The notes under the pieces were generated by a model, which was not told where the DNA came from, did not search any database, and saw only the letters and a list, made by a program, of their open reading frames with translations. Shown here piece by piece: positions 10,028 through 18,664 of a stretch of DNA of 64,000 nt. The first letter of the stretch is position 1. Each line of letters starts with the position of its first letter. The DNA comes from Halorhabdus salina (GTDB lineage Archaea; Halobacteriota; Halobacteria; Halobacteriales; Haloarculaceae), in contig NZ_JACDNP010000006.1 in the NCBI RefSeq assembly GCF_013839425.1, forward strand, positions 82,038 through 146,037. Reading direction: 5' to 3'. A program made the position numbers and the translations under genes.

Positions 10028-10684
10028 ATGGCCGAGTATCCGCTGAAACAGCGGTTCGTCCTCGACACGTCGGTGTTCATTACGCCGGAAATCCGGCAAG
10101 AGGACGAAGACCTGGAGACGGCCGTACAGCGCTTGCTGGATCTCGTCGCCGAGGTGAAACTCGAACACAACATCTCCTGTTACATGCCCCCCTCGATCAA
10201 CGACGAGTTGACGACGATGCTCGAAGACCGCGACGTCAGCGAGGAGACGATCGAGAAACTCGACACCTGGGTCATCACCAAGAGCCCGGCCCAGTACGAG
10301 ATCATGATCCCGGCCGAGATCGTCTACGGGTTCATCGACGAGATGAGCGATCGGGTCAACCGAGGATTGCGCGTCTCCGAGAAGGCCGTCCGGAAAGCCG
10401 ATCAATCCCGCGAGGCGGGGGTCGATCACGAGCACATGAGCGAAGTGGACCAGGTCATCTCCGACCTCCGAGACGAGTATCGTCGCGCGCTCCGACAGGG
10501 CGTCCTGGATTCCCGGGAGGACTTCGACCTGCTGCTGTTGGCACGCGAACTCGATGCCGGCGTCGTCACGGAGGATACGGGTATCATCAACTGGGCCGAG
10601 GACTTTGGCCTCCGCTATCTTCGCGGCCGGTCGTTCCCACCGCTGCTCGAAGAGTATTTGGCCGCTGGCGAACGTGTCGAGTGA
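10028..10684 (+). CDS. RNA ligase partner protein with PIN domain
   Basis: A 218-residue PIN-like protein of the family named RNA ligase partner (TIGR03875). The N-terminal strand [12 protein letters not shown] carries the first catalytic Asp, a Glu-rich helix follows, and the C-terminal [22 protein letters not shown] supplies the remaining acidic residues expected of a PIN ribonuclease. The ATG at 10028 was chosen because it begins with the conserved [13 protein letters not shown]. It is divergent from the ligase gene across 95 bp. Family context suggests it cuts or trims the RNA that the ligase seals; this is not shown by sequence alone. Confidence 0.88.
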   Translation: MAEYPLKQRFVLDTSVFITPEIRQEDEDLETAVQRLLDLVAEVKLEHNISCYMPPSINDELTTMLEDRDVSEETIEKLDTWVITKSPAQYEIMIPAEIVYGFIDEMSDRVNRGLRVSEKAVRKADQSREAGVDHEHMSEVDQVISDLRDEYRRALRQGVLDSREDFDLLLLARELDAGVVTEDTGIINWAEDFGLRYLRGRSFPPLLEEYLAAGERVE

Positions 10685-10879
10685 ATGCGGACGGTGTGTC
10701 GGTCGGTAGCTGCAATAATTGCCGTAACCGTTCCGCTTGGTGCAGTATTTGCGAAAGTCCTAATACTGCCAGGCGAGTGGCTCCGCTACCTGACTGTCCA
10801 TGTTACACTACGTCATTACATGTTGGAGCGGACGGCGACAGTCCCACGACGGCGACGGACTGGTATCGAGAGGTGAGAC
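10685..10879. other. Intergenic region upstream of the transhydrogenase operon
   Basis: This 195-bp stretch between the PIN gene and pntA1 contains a short open frame beginning right after the PIN stop (63 codons). Its codon use and composition (RRRRTGIER at the end) do not look like a real protein. A pnt promoter must lie here, but I see no clear TATA box at the expected distance from 10880. Confidence 0.4.
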
Positions 10880-12115
10880 ATGATCGTCGGGGCCCCGTCT
10901 GCCCCGGGCGACGAAACACGCGTTGGGATGGTGCCCGCCGTCGCGGCGGACCTGATCGACGCTGGCCACGAGGTCCACGTCGAGAGCGGGGCCGGCGACG
11001 CCGCTGGCTGGGCCGATGACGCCTACCGCGAGGTCGGTTGCAAGATCAGCGACGATCGCGGGCACGTCATCGCAGACGCCGACGTGGTCTTCGAGGTCGC
11101 GGCACTCGGTGCCGTCGAGGAGGGAGACTCCGGGCAGTATCGTGACGACCAGGCCGTGATCGGGATGCTCGGGCCCTTCGACGCCGCCGACGAGCGGGTC
11201 GAACAGGTGGCCCAGATGGGCGTCGACGCGTTCGCACTCGAACTCGTCCCGCGAATCAGTCGGGCCCAGAGCATGGACGCCAATTCCTCGCAGGCCAACG
11301 TCGCCGGGTACAAGGCGGCCGTCCAGGCTGCCGACACACTGGGACGGATGGTTCCGATGCAGATGACTGCGGCCGGGACCGTCCAGCCCGCCGAGGTCTT
11401 CGTCATCGGGGCTGGCGTCGCCGGTCTGCAGGCGATTTCGACGGCCGATCGCCTCGGCGCGTCGGTGAAGGCCTACGACATCCGGCCCGAAGCCCAGGAA
11501 GAAATCACGAGCGTCGGTGCCGAGTTCGTCGAACTGGACGTCCACGCCGACGAGGCCAGCGACGAGGAGGGTCACGCCACCGAGCAAGACGAGGAATTCT
11601 ACCGCAAACAGCGCGAGCAACTCGGTGACGTCGTCGCCGAATCGGACGCCGTGATTACGACCGCAGCCGTCGCGAGCGGCGAGGCCCCGCGGCTCGTCAC
11701 GAGCGAGGCGATCGCCGCGATGGACGACGGCTCCGTCGTCGTGGACCTGGCCGCTGCCGGCGGCGGGAACTGTGATCCGACGGTGCCCGACGAGCGCGTC
11801 GACCACGAGGGCGTGACCGTCTTTGGCCCCACGAACCTGCCGGCGACGGTCCCGCGGACGGCGAGTCAACTGTACGCCAACAACCTGGTCAACTTCGTCG
11901 AGAACATGCTCGAAGACGGCGAACTGGTGATCGACACTGACGACGAGATCGTCGACGCTACCCTTCTCACGCACGACGGGACCGTCCGGAATCCCCACCG
12001 TGACGACGAGTCGACGGGCAGCGAGGCGGACGACGGTGACGGAGACGGAACCGAAAGCGATGGGGATGGACAACCCGATGAACCGGGCGACACCGACGGG
12101 GGTGGGGAGACGTGA
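10880..12115 (+). CDS. pntA1: NAD(P) transhydrogenase subunit alpha 1 (NAD-binding domain I)
   Basis: A 411-residue domain I subunit of proton-translocating transhydrogenase, which moves hydride between NADH and NADP+ using the membrane proton gradient. The N-terminus MIVGAPSAPGDETRVGMVPA and the dinucleotide fold VFVIGAGVAGLQAI are typical, as are RISRAQSMDANSSQANVAGYK and ITTAAVASGEAPRLV. The last 40 residues are an acidic Gly/Asp-rich tail, a common halophilic linker. The gene overlaps subunit alpha 2 by the GTGA at 12112-12115, so the two are translationally coupled. Splitting alpha into two genes is usual in archaea and many bacteria. Confidence 0.93.
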   Translation: MIVGAPSAPGDETRVGMVPAVAADLIDAGHEVHVESGAGDAAGWADDAYREVGCKISDDRGHVIADADVVFEVAALGAVEEGDSGQYRDDQAVIGMLGPFDAADERVEQVAQMGVDAFALELVPRISRAQSMDANSSQANVAGYKAAVQAADTLGRMVPMQMTAAGTVQPAEVFVIGAGVAGLQAISTADRLGASVKAYDIRPEAQEEITSVGAEFVELDVHADEASDEEGHATEQDEEFYRKQREQLGDVVAESDAVITTAAVASGEAPRLVTSEAIAAMDDGSVVVDLAAAGGGNCDPTVPDERVDHEGVTVFGPTNLPATVPRTASQLYANNLVNFVENMLEDGELVIDTDDEIVDATLLTHDGTVRNPHRDDESTGSEADDGDGDGTESDGDGQPDEPGDTDGGGET

Positions 12116-12393
12116 GTCTCGTCACTAACCTCACGCTGTTCGTCCTGGCCGCGTTCTTGGGCTATGAGATCATCACGAAGATCCCGACGAACCTCCACAC
12201 GCCGCTGATGTCCGGGGCCAACGCCATCTCGGGCATCACGCTCCTGGGCTCGGTCCTCGTGGCCGGGTCCGGTGAGACCATGCTGGCGACCGTTCTCGGG
12301 GTATTGGCGGTCGTCATGGCGACGATCAACGTCGTCGGCGGGTATCTCGTGAGTCACTTCATGCTCTCGCAGTTCAACCGGGGTGGGCGCTAA
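12112..12393 (+). CDS. pntA2: NAD(P) transhydrogenase subunit alpha 2 (membrane part)
   Basis: A 93-residue membrane subunit with three helices. It carries the conserved KIPTNLHTPLMSGANAISGIT segment (shown in part), which lines the proton path with the beta subunit. It starts with GTG overlapping the stop of pntA1 and is followed with no gap by pntB (ATG at 12394 directly after the TAA). The three-gene order A1-A2-B is the standard split arrangement. Confidence 0.93.
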   Translation: MSLVTNLTLFVLAAFLGYEIITKIPTNLHTPLMSGANAISGITLLGSVLVAGSGETMLATVLGVLAVVMATINVVGGYLVSHFMLSQFNRGGR

Positions 12394-13839
12394 ATGGCCG
12401 ACGGCGTTCTCGGGCACCTGCCCCCGTCGGCGCTGGAACTCGCCTACCTGGTCGCGGCGATCTTCTTCATCCAGGGCCTGCGAGACATGACCCATCCCCG
12501 GACGGCCACGCGCGGGAATCTCATCTCCTCGGGCGGGATGTTCCTGGCCGTCCTCGCGACAGTCCTCTATTTCGAGATCCTCTCGCCGGTCCTGCTTGCG
12601 GCCTCGTTGCTGGTCGGTGGCGCGGTCGGCGCGTGGCTGGCCGTCAGTGTCGAGACGACGGAGATGCCCCAGCTCGTCGGGTTGTTCAACGGCTTTGGCG
12701 GCGGGGCTTCCACACTGGTTGCCGGGGCGGAACTGGTCGACGCGGTCGATCCGGCAACGACTGCCAGCCTCGGCCTCGAGTTGACCACCACCGCAGCCAT
12801 CGCAGGTATCGTCGGGACGGTCACGTTCTTTGGCAGTCTCGTCGCCGCGGGCAAACTCCACGGGCTCGTCGGTGACTCGCCGATTCAGGGCCGGACCAAT
12901 CAGGTCATGCAGGCCCTCTTCTTCGCCGCTGCCGTCCTGGCCGGCCTTTTCTTGATCGTCCAGTCCGGCCTGCTCGGCGAGGCGCCGGTGGCCGAGTGGT
13001 TGCCCGCCTACTGGGCGCTGGTCGCCGCCGCCGCGATCTTTGGCATCCTGCTGGTCTATCCGATCGGCGGCGCGGACATGCCGGTCGTGATCGCGTTGTT
13101 GAACTCGATGTCGGGCCTGGCCGCCGCCACGACCGGGTTCGTCCTCGATAACACGGCGCTGATCGTCGCCGGGACGCTCGTCGGCGCGGCCGGGTTGATT
13201 CTGACGTTCATCATGTGCGATTCGATGAATCGGTCCCTGACAAATGTCCTCTTTGGCAGCATGGCCGAGGGGGGCGACGAGGACATGGAGGACATCTACG
13301 AGGGCAATATTACGGAAACGTCACCAGAAGAGGTCGAGATGATGCTCGACGCCGCAGAACGGGTCGTGATCGTCCCCGGCTACGGGATGGCCGTCGCCCA
13401 GGCCCAGCACGCCGTCGCGGAACTGGCCGACCTGCTCGAAGAGACCGGCGTCGACGTCGAGTTCGGCATCCACCCCGTCGCCGGCCGGATGCCCGGCCAC
13501 ATGAACGCCCTGCTGGCCGAGGCCGATGTCGACTACGAGCAGATGCGTGAACTGGAGTCAGTCAACCCCACGTTCTCCCAGACGGACGTGGTGATCGTCA
13601 CCGGGGCCAACGACGTGGTCAACCCCTCGGCCAAAGAGGACGAGGGGAGTCCGATCGCCGGGATGCCTGTCCTCGAGGTCTGGGACGCCCGGTCGGTGAT
13701 CGTCAACAAGCGCAGCCTCTCGCCCGGATTTTCGGGCATCCCCAACCCGCTGTTCGCCAAGGACAACACGAGTATGCTCTTTGGCGACGCCAAGCAGTCG
13801 ATGCAAGACCTGGTCGACGCCTACAACGAGAACCACTGA
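12394..13839 (+). CDS. pntB: NAD(P) transhydrogenase subunit beta
   Basis: A 481-residue beta subunit. The first about 290 residues are eight or nine transmembrane helices; the C-terminal domain III binds NADP(H). Diagnostic segments are LVGLFNGFGGGASTLV, PIGGADMPVVIALLNS, the NADP loop VIVPGYGMAVAQAQH, GIHPVAGRMPGHMN and VNPSAKEDEGSPIAGMP. The C-terminal FAKDNTSMLFGDAK is also conserved. Together with A1 and A2 it forms the complete enzyme, which would supply NADPH in this organism. It begins directly after pntA2. Confidence 0.95.
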   Translation: MADGVLGHLPPSALELAYLVAAIFFIQGLRDMTHPRTATRGNLISSGGMFLAVLATVLYFEILSPVLLAASLLVGGAVGAWLAVSVETTEMPQLVGLFNGFGGGASTLVAGAELVDAVDPATTASLGLELTTTAAIAGIVGTVTFFGSLVAAGKLHGLVGDSPIQGRTNQVMQALFFAAAVLAGLFLIVQSGLLGEAPVAEWLPAYWALVAAAAIFGILLVYPIGGADMPVVIALLNSMSGLAAATTGFVLDNTALIVAGTLVGAAGLILTFIMCDSMNRSLTNVLFGSMAEGGDEDMEDIYEGNITETSPEEVEMMLDAAERVVIVPGYGMAVAQAQHAVAELADLLEETGVDVEFGIHPVAGRMPGHMNALLAEADVDYEQMRELESVNPTFSQTDVVIVTGANDVVNPSAKEDEGSPIAGMPVLEVWDARSVIVNKRSLSPGFSGIPNPLFAKDNTSMLFGDAKQSMQDLVDAYNENH

Positions 13840-13871
13840 TCGCGGCACGCGGCACGTTTGTCCGCTCGTCA

Positions 13872-14117
13872 CTATTCGTCGTCGGCCGATTCGGTTTTCA
13901 CGATAGTCCCAACTAGCCCGCCGAGGCCACGCTCTAGTAGATCTCCCAACGTGAGGACGTACCGCTCGATGGCGAAGATGAGGCCGATGATTCCAAGAAA
14001 GGCGAGTCCCCCGACGACCCGGCCGCTGGCGAGAAAGTCCAGTGCGATGACGGCGATCGGGGCGACGATCACTGCCGTTCCGGCGCGGCCGATCGTCTCC
14101 ATGATTCCGGCAGCCAT
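13872..14117 (-). CDS. Small haloarchaeal membrane protein (DUF7533-like)
   Basis: An 81-residue protein with two hydrophobic helices (about residues 12-30 and 38-56) and a short charged C-terminus. It resembles a haloarchaeal membrane family annotated DUF7533, of unknown function. The ATG at 14117 (MAAGIMETIG) was preferred to one nine codons upstream because conserved-looking sequence begins there. It runs in the same direction as, and downstream of, the PrsW-like protease gene and converges with pntB. Confidence 0.6.
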   Translation of the reverse strand: MAAGIMETIGRAGTAVIVAPIAVIALDFLASGRVVGGLAFLGIIGLIFAIERYVLTLGDLLERGLGGLVGTIVKTESADDE

Positions 14118-14163
14118 GAGGGTTACTTTCGTCCCGGTCGGCAAAAGCGTCTCGCAGTGGTCG

Positions 14164-15180
14164 TCACGGGTCGAATTCAGTCATCTCCGGGACGGGATCG
14201 GACGGCTCGCCGGCACGTGTCGCCTGATAGGCCAGCCGGTAGGCTCGAAGTTTCCCCAGCAGGTAGTATCCGAACAACCCGTCGAAAGCGAGGACGAAGA
14301 TCACGATCGCCGCCAGTGGTCCGATCGGGAAGTTCCGGGCAAGTGCGAAGGGCACGACCGAAACCAGCGCGTTGTAGGTGGCGTGGATCAGGGAGGCGAC
14401 GACCAGCCCCTTGATGACGATCGGGCCGGCGTCGTCGGGATTGAACTTCGCCAGGCCGAGATAATAGCCCGCGATCGCCGAGTAGATGACGTGTCCCGGG
14501 CCGGCCAGCGCCCGGACCGTGGCCGCCGAGCCACCGGTCGCGAGGACGGCCACTCCGCCCTCGCCCACCGTCGCGCCGGTGATGTAGATCGCGTTCTCGA
14601 TCGTGGCGAAGCCGAGGCCGGCGACGGCCCCGTAGACGGCACCGTCGACGACGGCGTCGAAGCGATCGTCCCGGAACGCCCCAAGTCGGACCGCCAGGAG
14701 CTTGACGCCTTCCTCGACCGGGCCGACCACGAGATAGAACATGGCGACAAGCCCGAAGAACGGATCACCGACCAGCGTCCCCACTGCGAGAAAGACGGGA
14801 TCGAAGATGGAGTTGACAATCCCTGCAAAGCCCGCAAAGAGGACCCCAAGCAGGAACGTCCTCACGAGCAGGCTGATTGGCTCCTGGGTGGTCACGTCGG
14901 CCCGCCAGACGTAGGCCGCAAGCACGAGTGCCGGGACGGCCGAAAGGACGGTCAACGCCCCGACGACGGGATCGGTCACGGTCCCGAGCCCGCCTAGAAG
15001 CAGTTGGGCGGCGAGAATCGCCACTGCCAGGAGGATGACGATCGATCGGGCCAGGACGGCAAGGCGTCGATGAATCCCGATCGCGAGGTGATCGAGCCAC
15101 GACCGGGGGTTCCACTCGACGACATCGTAGAGGTCGAGGGTTCCGTCGTGAGCGCGCTGGATCGGATCGCGCTTGGTCAT
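14164..15180 (-). CDS. PrsW-family intramembrane metalloprotease
   Basis: A 338-residue multi-pass membrane protein of the PrsW/CAAX-like (M82) group, which cleaves membrane-anchored anti-sigma or signalling proteins in bacteria; archaeal targets are unknown. The diagnostic residues are all visible: GPVEEGVKLLAVR (E-E-x-x-K), IENAIYI, GPGHVIYSAIAGYYLG and SLIHATYNALV, giving the two Glu and two His of the metal site. The first about 45 residues are soluble. The ATG at 15180 gives MTKRDPIQ; the longer open frame upstream is rich in Pro and Arg and not coding. It is divergent from the FAD oxidoreductase. Confidence 0.88.
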   Translation of the reverse strand: MTKRDPIQRAHDGTLDLYDVVEWNPRSWLDHLAIGIHRRLAVLARSIVILLAVAILAAQLLLGGLGTVTDPVVGALTVLSAVPALVLAAYVWRADVTTQEPISLLVRTFLLGVLFAGFAGIVNSIFDPVFLAVGTLVGDPFFGLVAMFYLVVGPVEEGVKLLAVRLGAFRDDRFDAVVDGAVYGAVAGLGFATIENAIYITGATVGEGGVAVLATGGSAATVRALAGPGHVIYSAIAGYYLGLAKFNPDDAGPIVIKGLVVASLIHATYNALVSVVPFALARNFPIGPLAAIVIFVLAFDGLFGYYLLGKLRAYRLAYQATRAGEPSDPVPEMTEFDP

Positions 15181-15307
15181 GGTGGGGTCTGTGCGTGGCG
15201 TCGGGAAGTGTCTGCCGGCGGTCCCGGGCGCAGCCACGTGACCGAGGCACGTATCGTCGCCGGTTGTCGGTGTCCACTCGGCAGGAATGGACCGCCATCG
15301 CCCGTCG

Positions 15308-15337
15308 GTTTTAACCGCTGGCGGCCGAAGCCGACGT
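15308..15337 (+). promoter_or_regulatory. TATA box of the FAD oxidoreductase gene
   Basis: The AT-rich stretch GTTTTAACC begins at 15308, and its centre lies about 27 bases upstream of the ATG at 15338. That spacing places the transcription start on or near the start codon, so the mRNA is probably leaderless, the usual haloarchaeal arrangement. Confidence 0.5.
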
Positions 15338-16372
15338 ATGGATCCGTCGGTCTGTGTGATCGGCGGCGGGATCGCTGGGGCAGGGGCGGCACTCGCGCTT
15401 CCCAATACCGCCGACGTGACCGTCTTCGAATCGCGTTCAGTGGGTGGCCGGCTCGCCAGTCGTCGCCGCGAGGGATGTATCTACGACGTGGGGACCGACC
15501 ACGTGCTCCTGGCCGATGCGGACCTTCGGGACCTGGTCACTGACGCTGCCGGTGACACCCTCGTCGAGATCGATCGGCCCGTCAAGCAGTTCGACGCGGA
15601 CGGGACGATCAGCGAACGACCCGAGGAGTTTCCCCGCTTCAGCGGCCGGGACGGGATCGACAGTCTCGTCCGGTCGTTGCTCGATATCAGCGGCGCGCGC
15701 GTCGAGGAAGGGGCGACAGTGACGACGCTCGATCGTCGGGGCGGGCAGTGGGTCGTGACCGTCGCCGGCGAACGACGCGCCTTCGATGCGGTGGTACTCG
15801 CTGTCCCGGCCGCCGCCGCAGTCGTGCTGTTCGAGGGGGCTGACTGGGACGCTGCCGTCCGGGGCGAGCTCGCCCGAGCAGCCGACGACATTGCCCATCG
15901 GACGATCGACGTCGTGGCTCTGCACTATCCGTTCGCCTTCGAGGCCGAGTACTACGGACTCGTCAGTATCGAACGCGCCAGCGACGTCGTCTGGATGGGA
16001 CGCGAGCAGTGCAAACCCGGTCACGTCCCCGACGGTGAATCCGTCCTGACGCTTCAACTGGGGTCGCTGTGGTCTGCGGCCAACGCCAACGCAACGGCCC
16101 GAGAGACGGCGATCGAGTCGGCCCACTACGTCGCGCGCCTCGTCGGTGACGACCGCCTCCGTGAACCCGATTGGTGGGATCACCACCGGTGGGGACGGGG
16201 CGTGCCGACGGCCGGGCTGGACGCTGCACTGCACAACCGAACGCTCGACGCTGCTCTCGCGATCGCCGGTGACTGGGTGGCTGGCGTCGGGCAGGCCCAC
16301 GCTGCCCTGGCGAGCGGGCTCCGGGCCGGTCGCCAGCTCGCGGATCGGCTTGGGTGTGAACCCAACGCGTAA
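15338..16372 (+). CDS. FAD-dependent amine oxidoreductase, renalase-like
   Basis: A 344-residue flavoprotein. The N-terminus VCVIGGGIAGAGAALAL is the FAD-binding Rossmann motif, followed by VTVFESRSVGGRLASRR, the GGR flavin loop seen in renalase and NAD(P)/FAD-dependent oxidoreductases. The C-terminal motif AIAGDWVAGVGQAHAALASGLRAG closes the FAD site. The substrate is unknown. It stands between the divergent protease gene and pdxT, 36 bp away in the same direction, so pdxT may be co-transcribed. A link to vitamin B6 chemistry is possible but unproven. Confidence 0.85.
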   Translation: MDPSVCVIGGGIAGAGAALALPNTADVTVFESRSVGGRLASRRREGCIYDVGTDHVLLADADLRDLVTDAAGDTLVEIDRPVKQFDADGTISERPEEFPRFSGRDGIDSLVRSLLDISGARVEEGATVTTLDRRGGQWVVTVAGERRAFDAVVLAVPAAAAVVLFEGADWDAAVRGELARAADDIAHRTIDVVALHYPFAFEAEYYGLVSIERASDVVWMGREQCKPGHVPDGESVLTLQLGSLWSAANANATARETAIESAHYVARLVGDDRLREPDWWDHHRWGRGVPTAGLDAALHNRTLDAALAIAGDWVAGVGQAHAALASGLRAGRQLADRLGCEPNA

Positions 16373-16408
16373 CGGGAGGGTTTTGTCCCTCGATCGGATA
16401 GCGACCGT

Positions 16409-16987
16409 ATGACTCTCCGTGCGGGTGTCCTCGCTGTCCAGGGCGACGTCAGCGAACACGCCGAGGCCGTCAAATCGGCCGCTGAGACCCACGGTGAGGG
16501 CGTCGACGTGGTCGAGATTCGGGAAGCAGGACTCGTCCCGGAGTGTGACGTCCTCTTATTGCCCGGTGGTGAATCGACGACGATCTCGCGGCTGATCCAC
16601 CGTGAGGGGATCGCCCCGGAGATCCGCGAGCACGTGGCTGCGGACAACCCGGTTCTCGCCACCTGCGCTGGCTTGATCGTCGCCGCCCGCGATGCCGGCG
16701 ACGAGCGCGTCGACACGCTCGACCTGCTCGATATCACCGTCGAGCGCAACGCCTTTGGTCGCCAGAAAGACAGCTTCGAAGCGCCACTGTCGGTCGACGG
16801 GCTGGACGACCCCTTCCAGGCGGTGTTCATTCGTGCGCCGGTCATCAGTTCGGTCGGTGACGCTGACGTCCTCGCCACCTGGGAGGACCGACCCGTGGCA
16901 GTCAAGGACGGGCCGGTCGTCGGAACCTCGTTCCATCCGGAACTGACCGGTGATCATCGGATTCACGATCTCGCCTTTTTCGAGTAG
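16409..16987 (+). CDS. pdxT: Pyridoxal 5'-phosphate synthase glutaminase subunit
   Basis: A 192-residue class I glutaminase that hydrolyses glutamine and passes ammonia to PdxS to make pyridoxal phosphate. Visible motifs are GVLAVQGDVSEH, the oxyanion loop LLLPGGESTTISRL, the nucleophile Cys in LATCAGLIV, NAFGRQKDSFE and the His-Glu of TSFHPELTGD. All catalytic residues are in place. PdxS is not in the window, so the two subunits are encoded apart, as is usual in haloarchaea. It may be co-transcribed with the FAD oxidoreductase upstream. Confidence 0.95.
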   Translation: MTLRAGVLAVQGDVSEHAEAVKSAAETHGEGVDVVEIREAGLVPECDVLLLPGGESTTISRLIHREGIAPEIREHVAADNPVLATCAGLIVAARDAGDERVDTLDLLDITVERNAFGRQKDSFEAPLSVDGLDDPFQAVFIRAPVISSVGDADVLATWEDRPVAVKDGPVVGTSFHPELTGDHRIHDLAFFE

Positions 16988-17185
16988 CGCCAGGACGGCC
17001 GCAGTACTGACGCGTTCGGACATTGTCCCTCAAAACAGCCGGTGGGTGACGCAGCCGAGCTCCTTCAGATTTTACCGCTTCAGAAAACACAGTTCGCCCA
17101 ATCATAAAAATATTTTCGCCTATTCCCGGCTGACGGGAGAATACCGCCGGCTTATCGGTTCGGTAGTTCAAACGCGGCCCAACGG
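16988..17185 (+). promoter_or_regulatory. AT-rich leader and promoter region of cydAB
   Basis: About 200 bases without a gene. A distinctly AT-rich block lies at 17101-17116 (ATCATAAAAATATTTT), well upstream of the cydA ATG at 17186. A weaker TATA-like CTTATCGG is at 17151, at the distance expected for a leaderless start. The unusually AT-rich upstream block could bind a redox or oxygen regulator; no specific operator is recognisable. Confidence 0.4.
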
Positions 17186-18664
17186 ATGGAACCACCCAGT
17201 CAGCTATTCGATGTCGCGTTTGGGGCCGGGGCACCACTGGACGGGACGGCACTGTTCTTACCGGCAGAGTTCGCCAGCCGGGTCCAGTTCGGCTGGACGA
17301 TCAGTGTCCACATTCTCTTTGCTGCCCTGTCGATCGGGCTTGCCCCGTTCATCGTCTACTTCACGTGGAAAGCAATCAGGACCGATAGGGACCGCTACGA
17401 ACGGTTGCGCTCCTTTTGGCTGAAGGTCTTTGCCGTCGGGTTCGTCATGGGAACTGTCACCGGAATCCCGATGAGCTTCCAGTTCGGGACGAACTTCCCG
17501 CAGTTCTCGGCGGTCGCCGGCGAGTTGATCGGCGGACCCTTAGCCTTCGAGGCCAAGATGGCGTTCTTCTTAGAAGCCGTCTTCCTCGGCGTGTTGCTCT
17601 TTGGCCGCGAACGGGTTAGCGACCGGACCTATTTCCTCTCGTCAGTCCTGACTGGCTTTGGCGCGTGGCTCTCTGGTTTCTGGATTCTGGTCGTCAACGC
17701 CTGGATGCAGACGCCCCAGGGCTACGAGATGATCACGCGCAACGGGATGGAGGTCGCACAACTGACCGATCCGATCGCCGCGTTCTTCACGCCACGGATG
17801 ACCTGGATGTACGTCCACATGATCAACGCGTCGGTGATCGCCGTGGCGCTGCTGGTCGCGGGCGTCGCCGCCTACATCATCTGGAAGAAGCGCGATGCGA
17901 AAGCCTGGCAGACGGCCTTGAAGATCGCCGTCCTGATCCTGATCGTCGCCGCGCCGCTGCAGGCCGTCCACGGTGATGCCTACGGCCGCCACGTCGAGGA
18001 CACCCAGCCTCAGAAATTCGCCGCCATGGAGGGGCACTACGAGACGGGAACAGCCGATCTGCACCTCTTCGCGATCCCGACGAGTACCGACGCAATCATG
18101 GATCCCAGCGAGGAGAACCTCTTTGCGATCAGTCTCCCCCGCGTCGGGTCGTTCCTTGCAAGCGGTGGTGACTTCGACGCGGTCGTGAAAGGCCTCGACG
18201 AGTACGAACAAAATCCCCCAGTCCCGCTCGTATTCTGGTCGTTCCGGTTCATGGTCGGGCTGGGATTCCTGTTCATCGGGCTGGCCTTCTGGGGCGGCTA
18301 TCTCATTTACCGTGACCGACTGTCCGACAGCAGCCTGTATCTAAAACTGATGATCGCCGCGTCGCCGCTGGGATACGCTGCCCTGCTCACGGGGTGGTAC
18401 GTCACGGAGATCGGTCGCCAGCCGTGGGTGATCCAAGACGTCCTCAAGACGAGCGAGGCCGTCTCCTCGACGCTTTCCTCCACGGAAGCTACAGCGAGCC
18501 TGGTCGCGTTCGTGGTGATCTACATCGGCCTGGTCCTGGCCGCGCTGTACACCCTCCGGTGGCTGATCGAGGGCGAACTCCGGGAACTAGGCGTCGAGGA
18601 GTCGCCAAACGATCACTGGTACGGTCCGATTCCGGAGCTTCCGGGGGTGGGAAACGATGAGTAA
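17186..18664 (+). CDS. cydA: Cytochrome bd-type quinol oxidase subunit I
   Basis: A 492-residue membrane subunit that binds the b558, b595 and d hemes and oxidises quinol while reducing oxygen to water with high affinity. Heme-ligand context is visible: the early His in WTISVHILFAALSIGLA, the His in MYVHMINASVIAVAL, and the quinol-oxidase signature GRQPWVIQDVLKTSEAV near the C-terminus. Its Q-loop is of the short type. The stop overlaps the cydB start by 8 bases (ATG at 18657), so the two are coupled. It allows respiration at low oxygen, which matches the anaerobic-looking glycerol and nickel genes elsewhere in the window. Confidence 0.95.
   Translation: MEPPSQLFDVAFGAGAPLDGTALFLPAEFASRVQFGWTISVHILFAALSIGLAPFIVYFTWKAIRTDRDRYERLRSFWLKVFAVGFVMGTVTGIPMSFQFGTNFPQFSAVAGELIGGPLAFEAKMAFFLEAVFLGVLLFGRERVSDRTYFLSSVLTGFGAWLSGFWILVVNAWMQTPQGYEMITRNGMEVAQLTDPIAAFFTPRMTWMYVHMINASVIAVALLVAGVAAYIIWKKRDAKAWQTALKIAVLILIVAAPLQAVHGDAYGRHVEDTQPQKFAAMEGHYETGTADLHLFAIPTSTDAIMDPSEENLFAISLPRVGSFLASGGDFDAVVKGLDEYEQNPPVPLVFWSFRFMVGLGFLFIGLAFWGGYLIYRDRLSDSSLYLKLMIAASPLGYAALLTGWYVTEIGRQPWVIQDVLKTSEAVSSTLSSTEATASLVAFVVIYIGLVLAALYTLRWLIEGELRELGVEESPNDHWYGPIPELPGVGNDE

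Noticed and set aside
9661..11019. 452-codon frame over the ligase, PIN and pnt genes
   Set aside because: It covers both strands' real genes and ends in a low-complexity Arg/Gly tail.
10808..12073. 421-codon minus-strand frame opposite pntA1
   Set aside because: This is the antisense of a strong pntA1 gene; such long antisense frames are common in GC-rich DNA.
13858..14997. 379-codon plus-strand frame opposite the PrsW gene
   Set aside because: It is antisense to a membrane protease with clear catalytic motifs; its own sequence is hydrophilic and motif-free.
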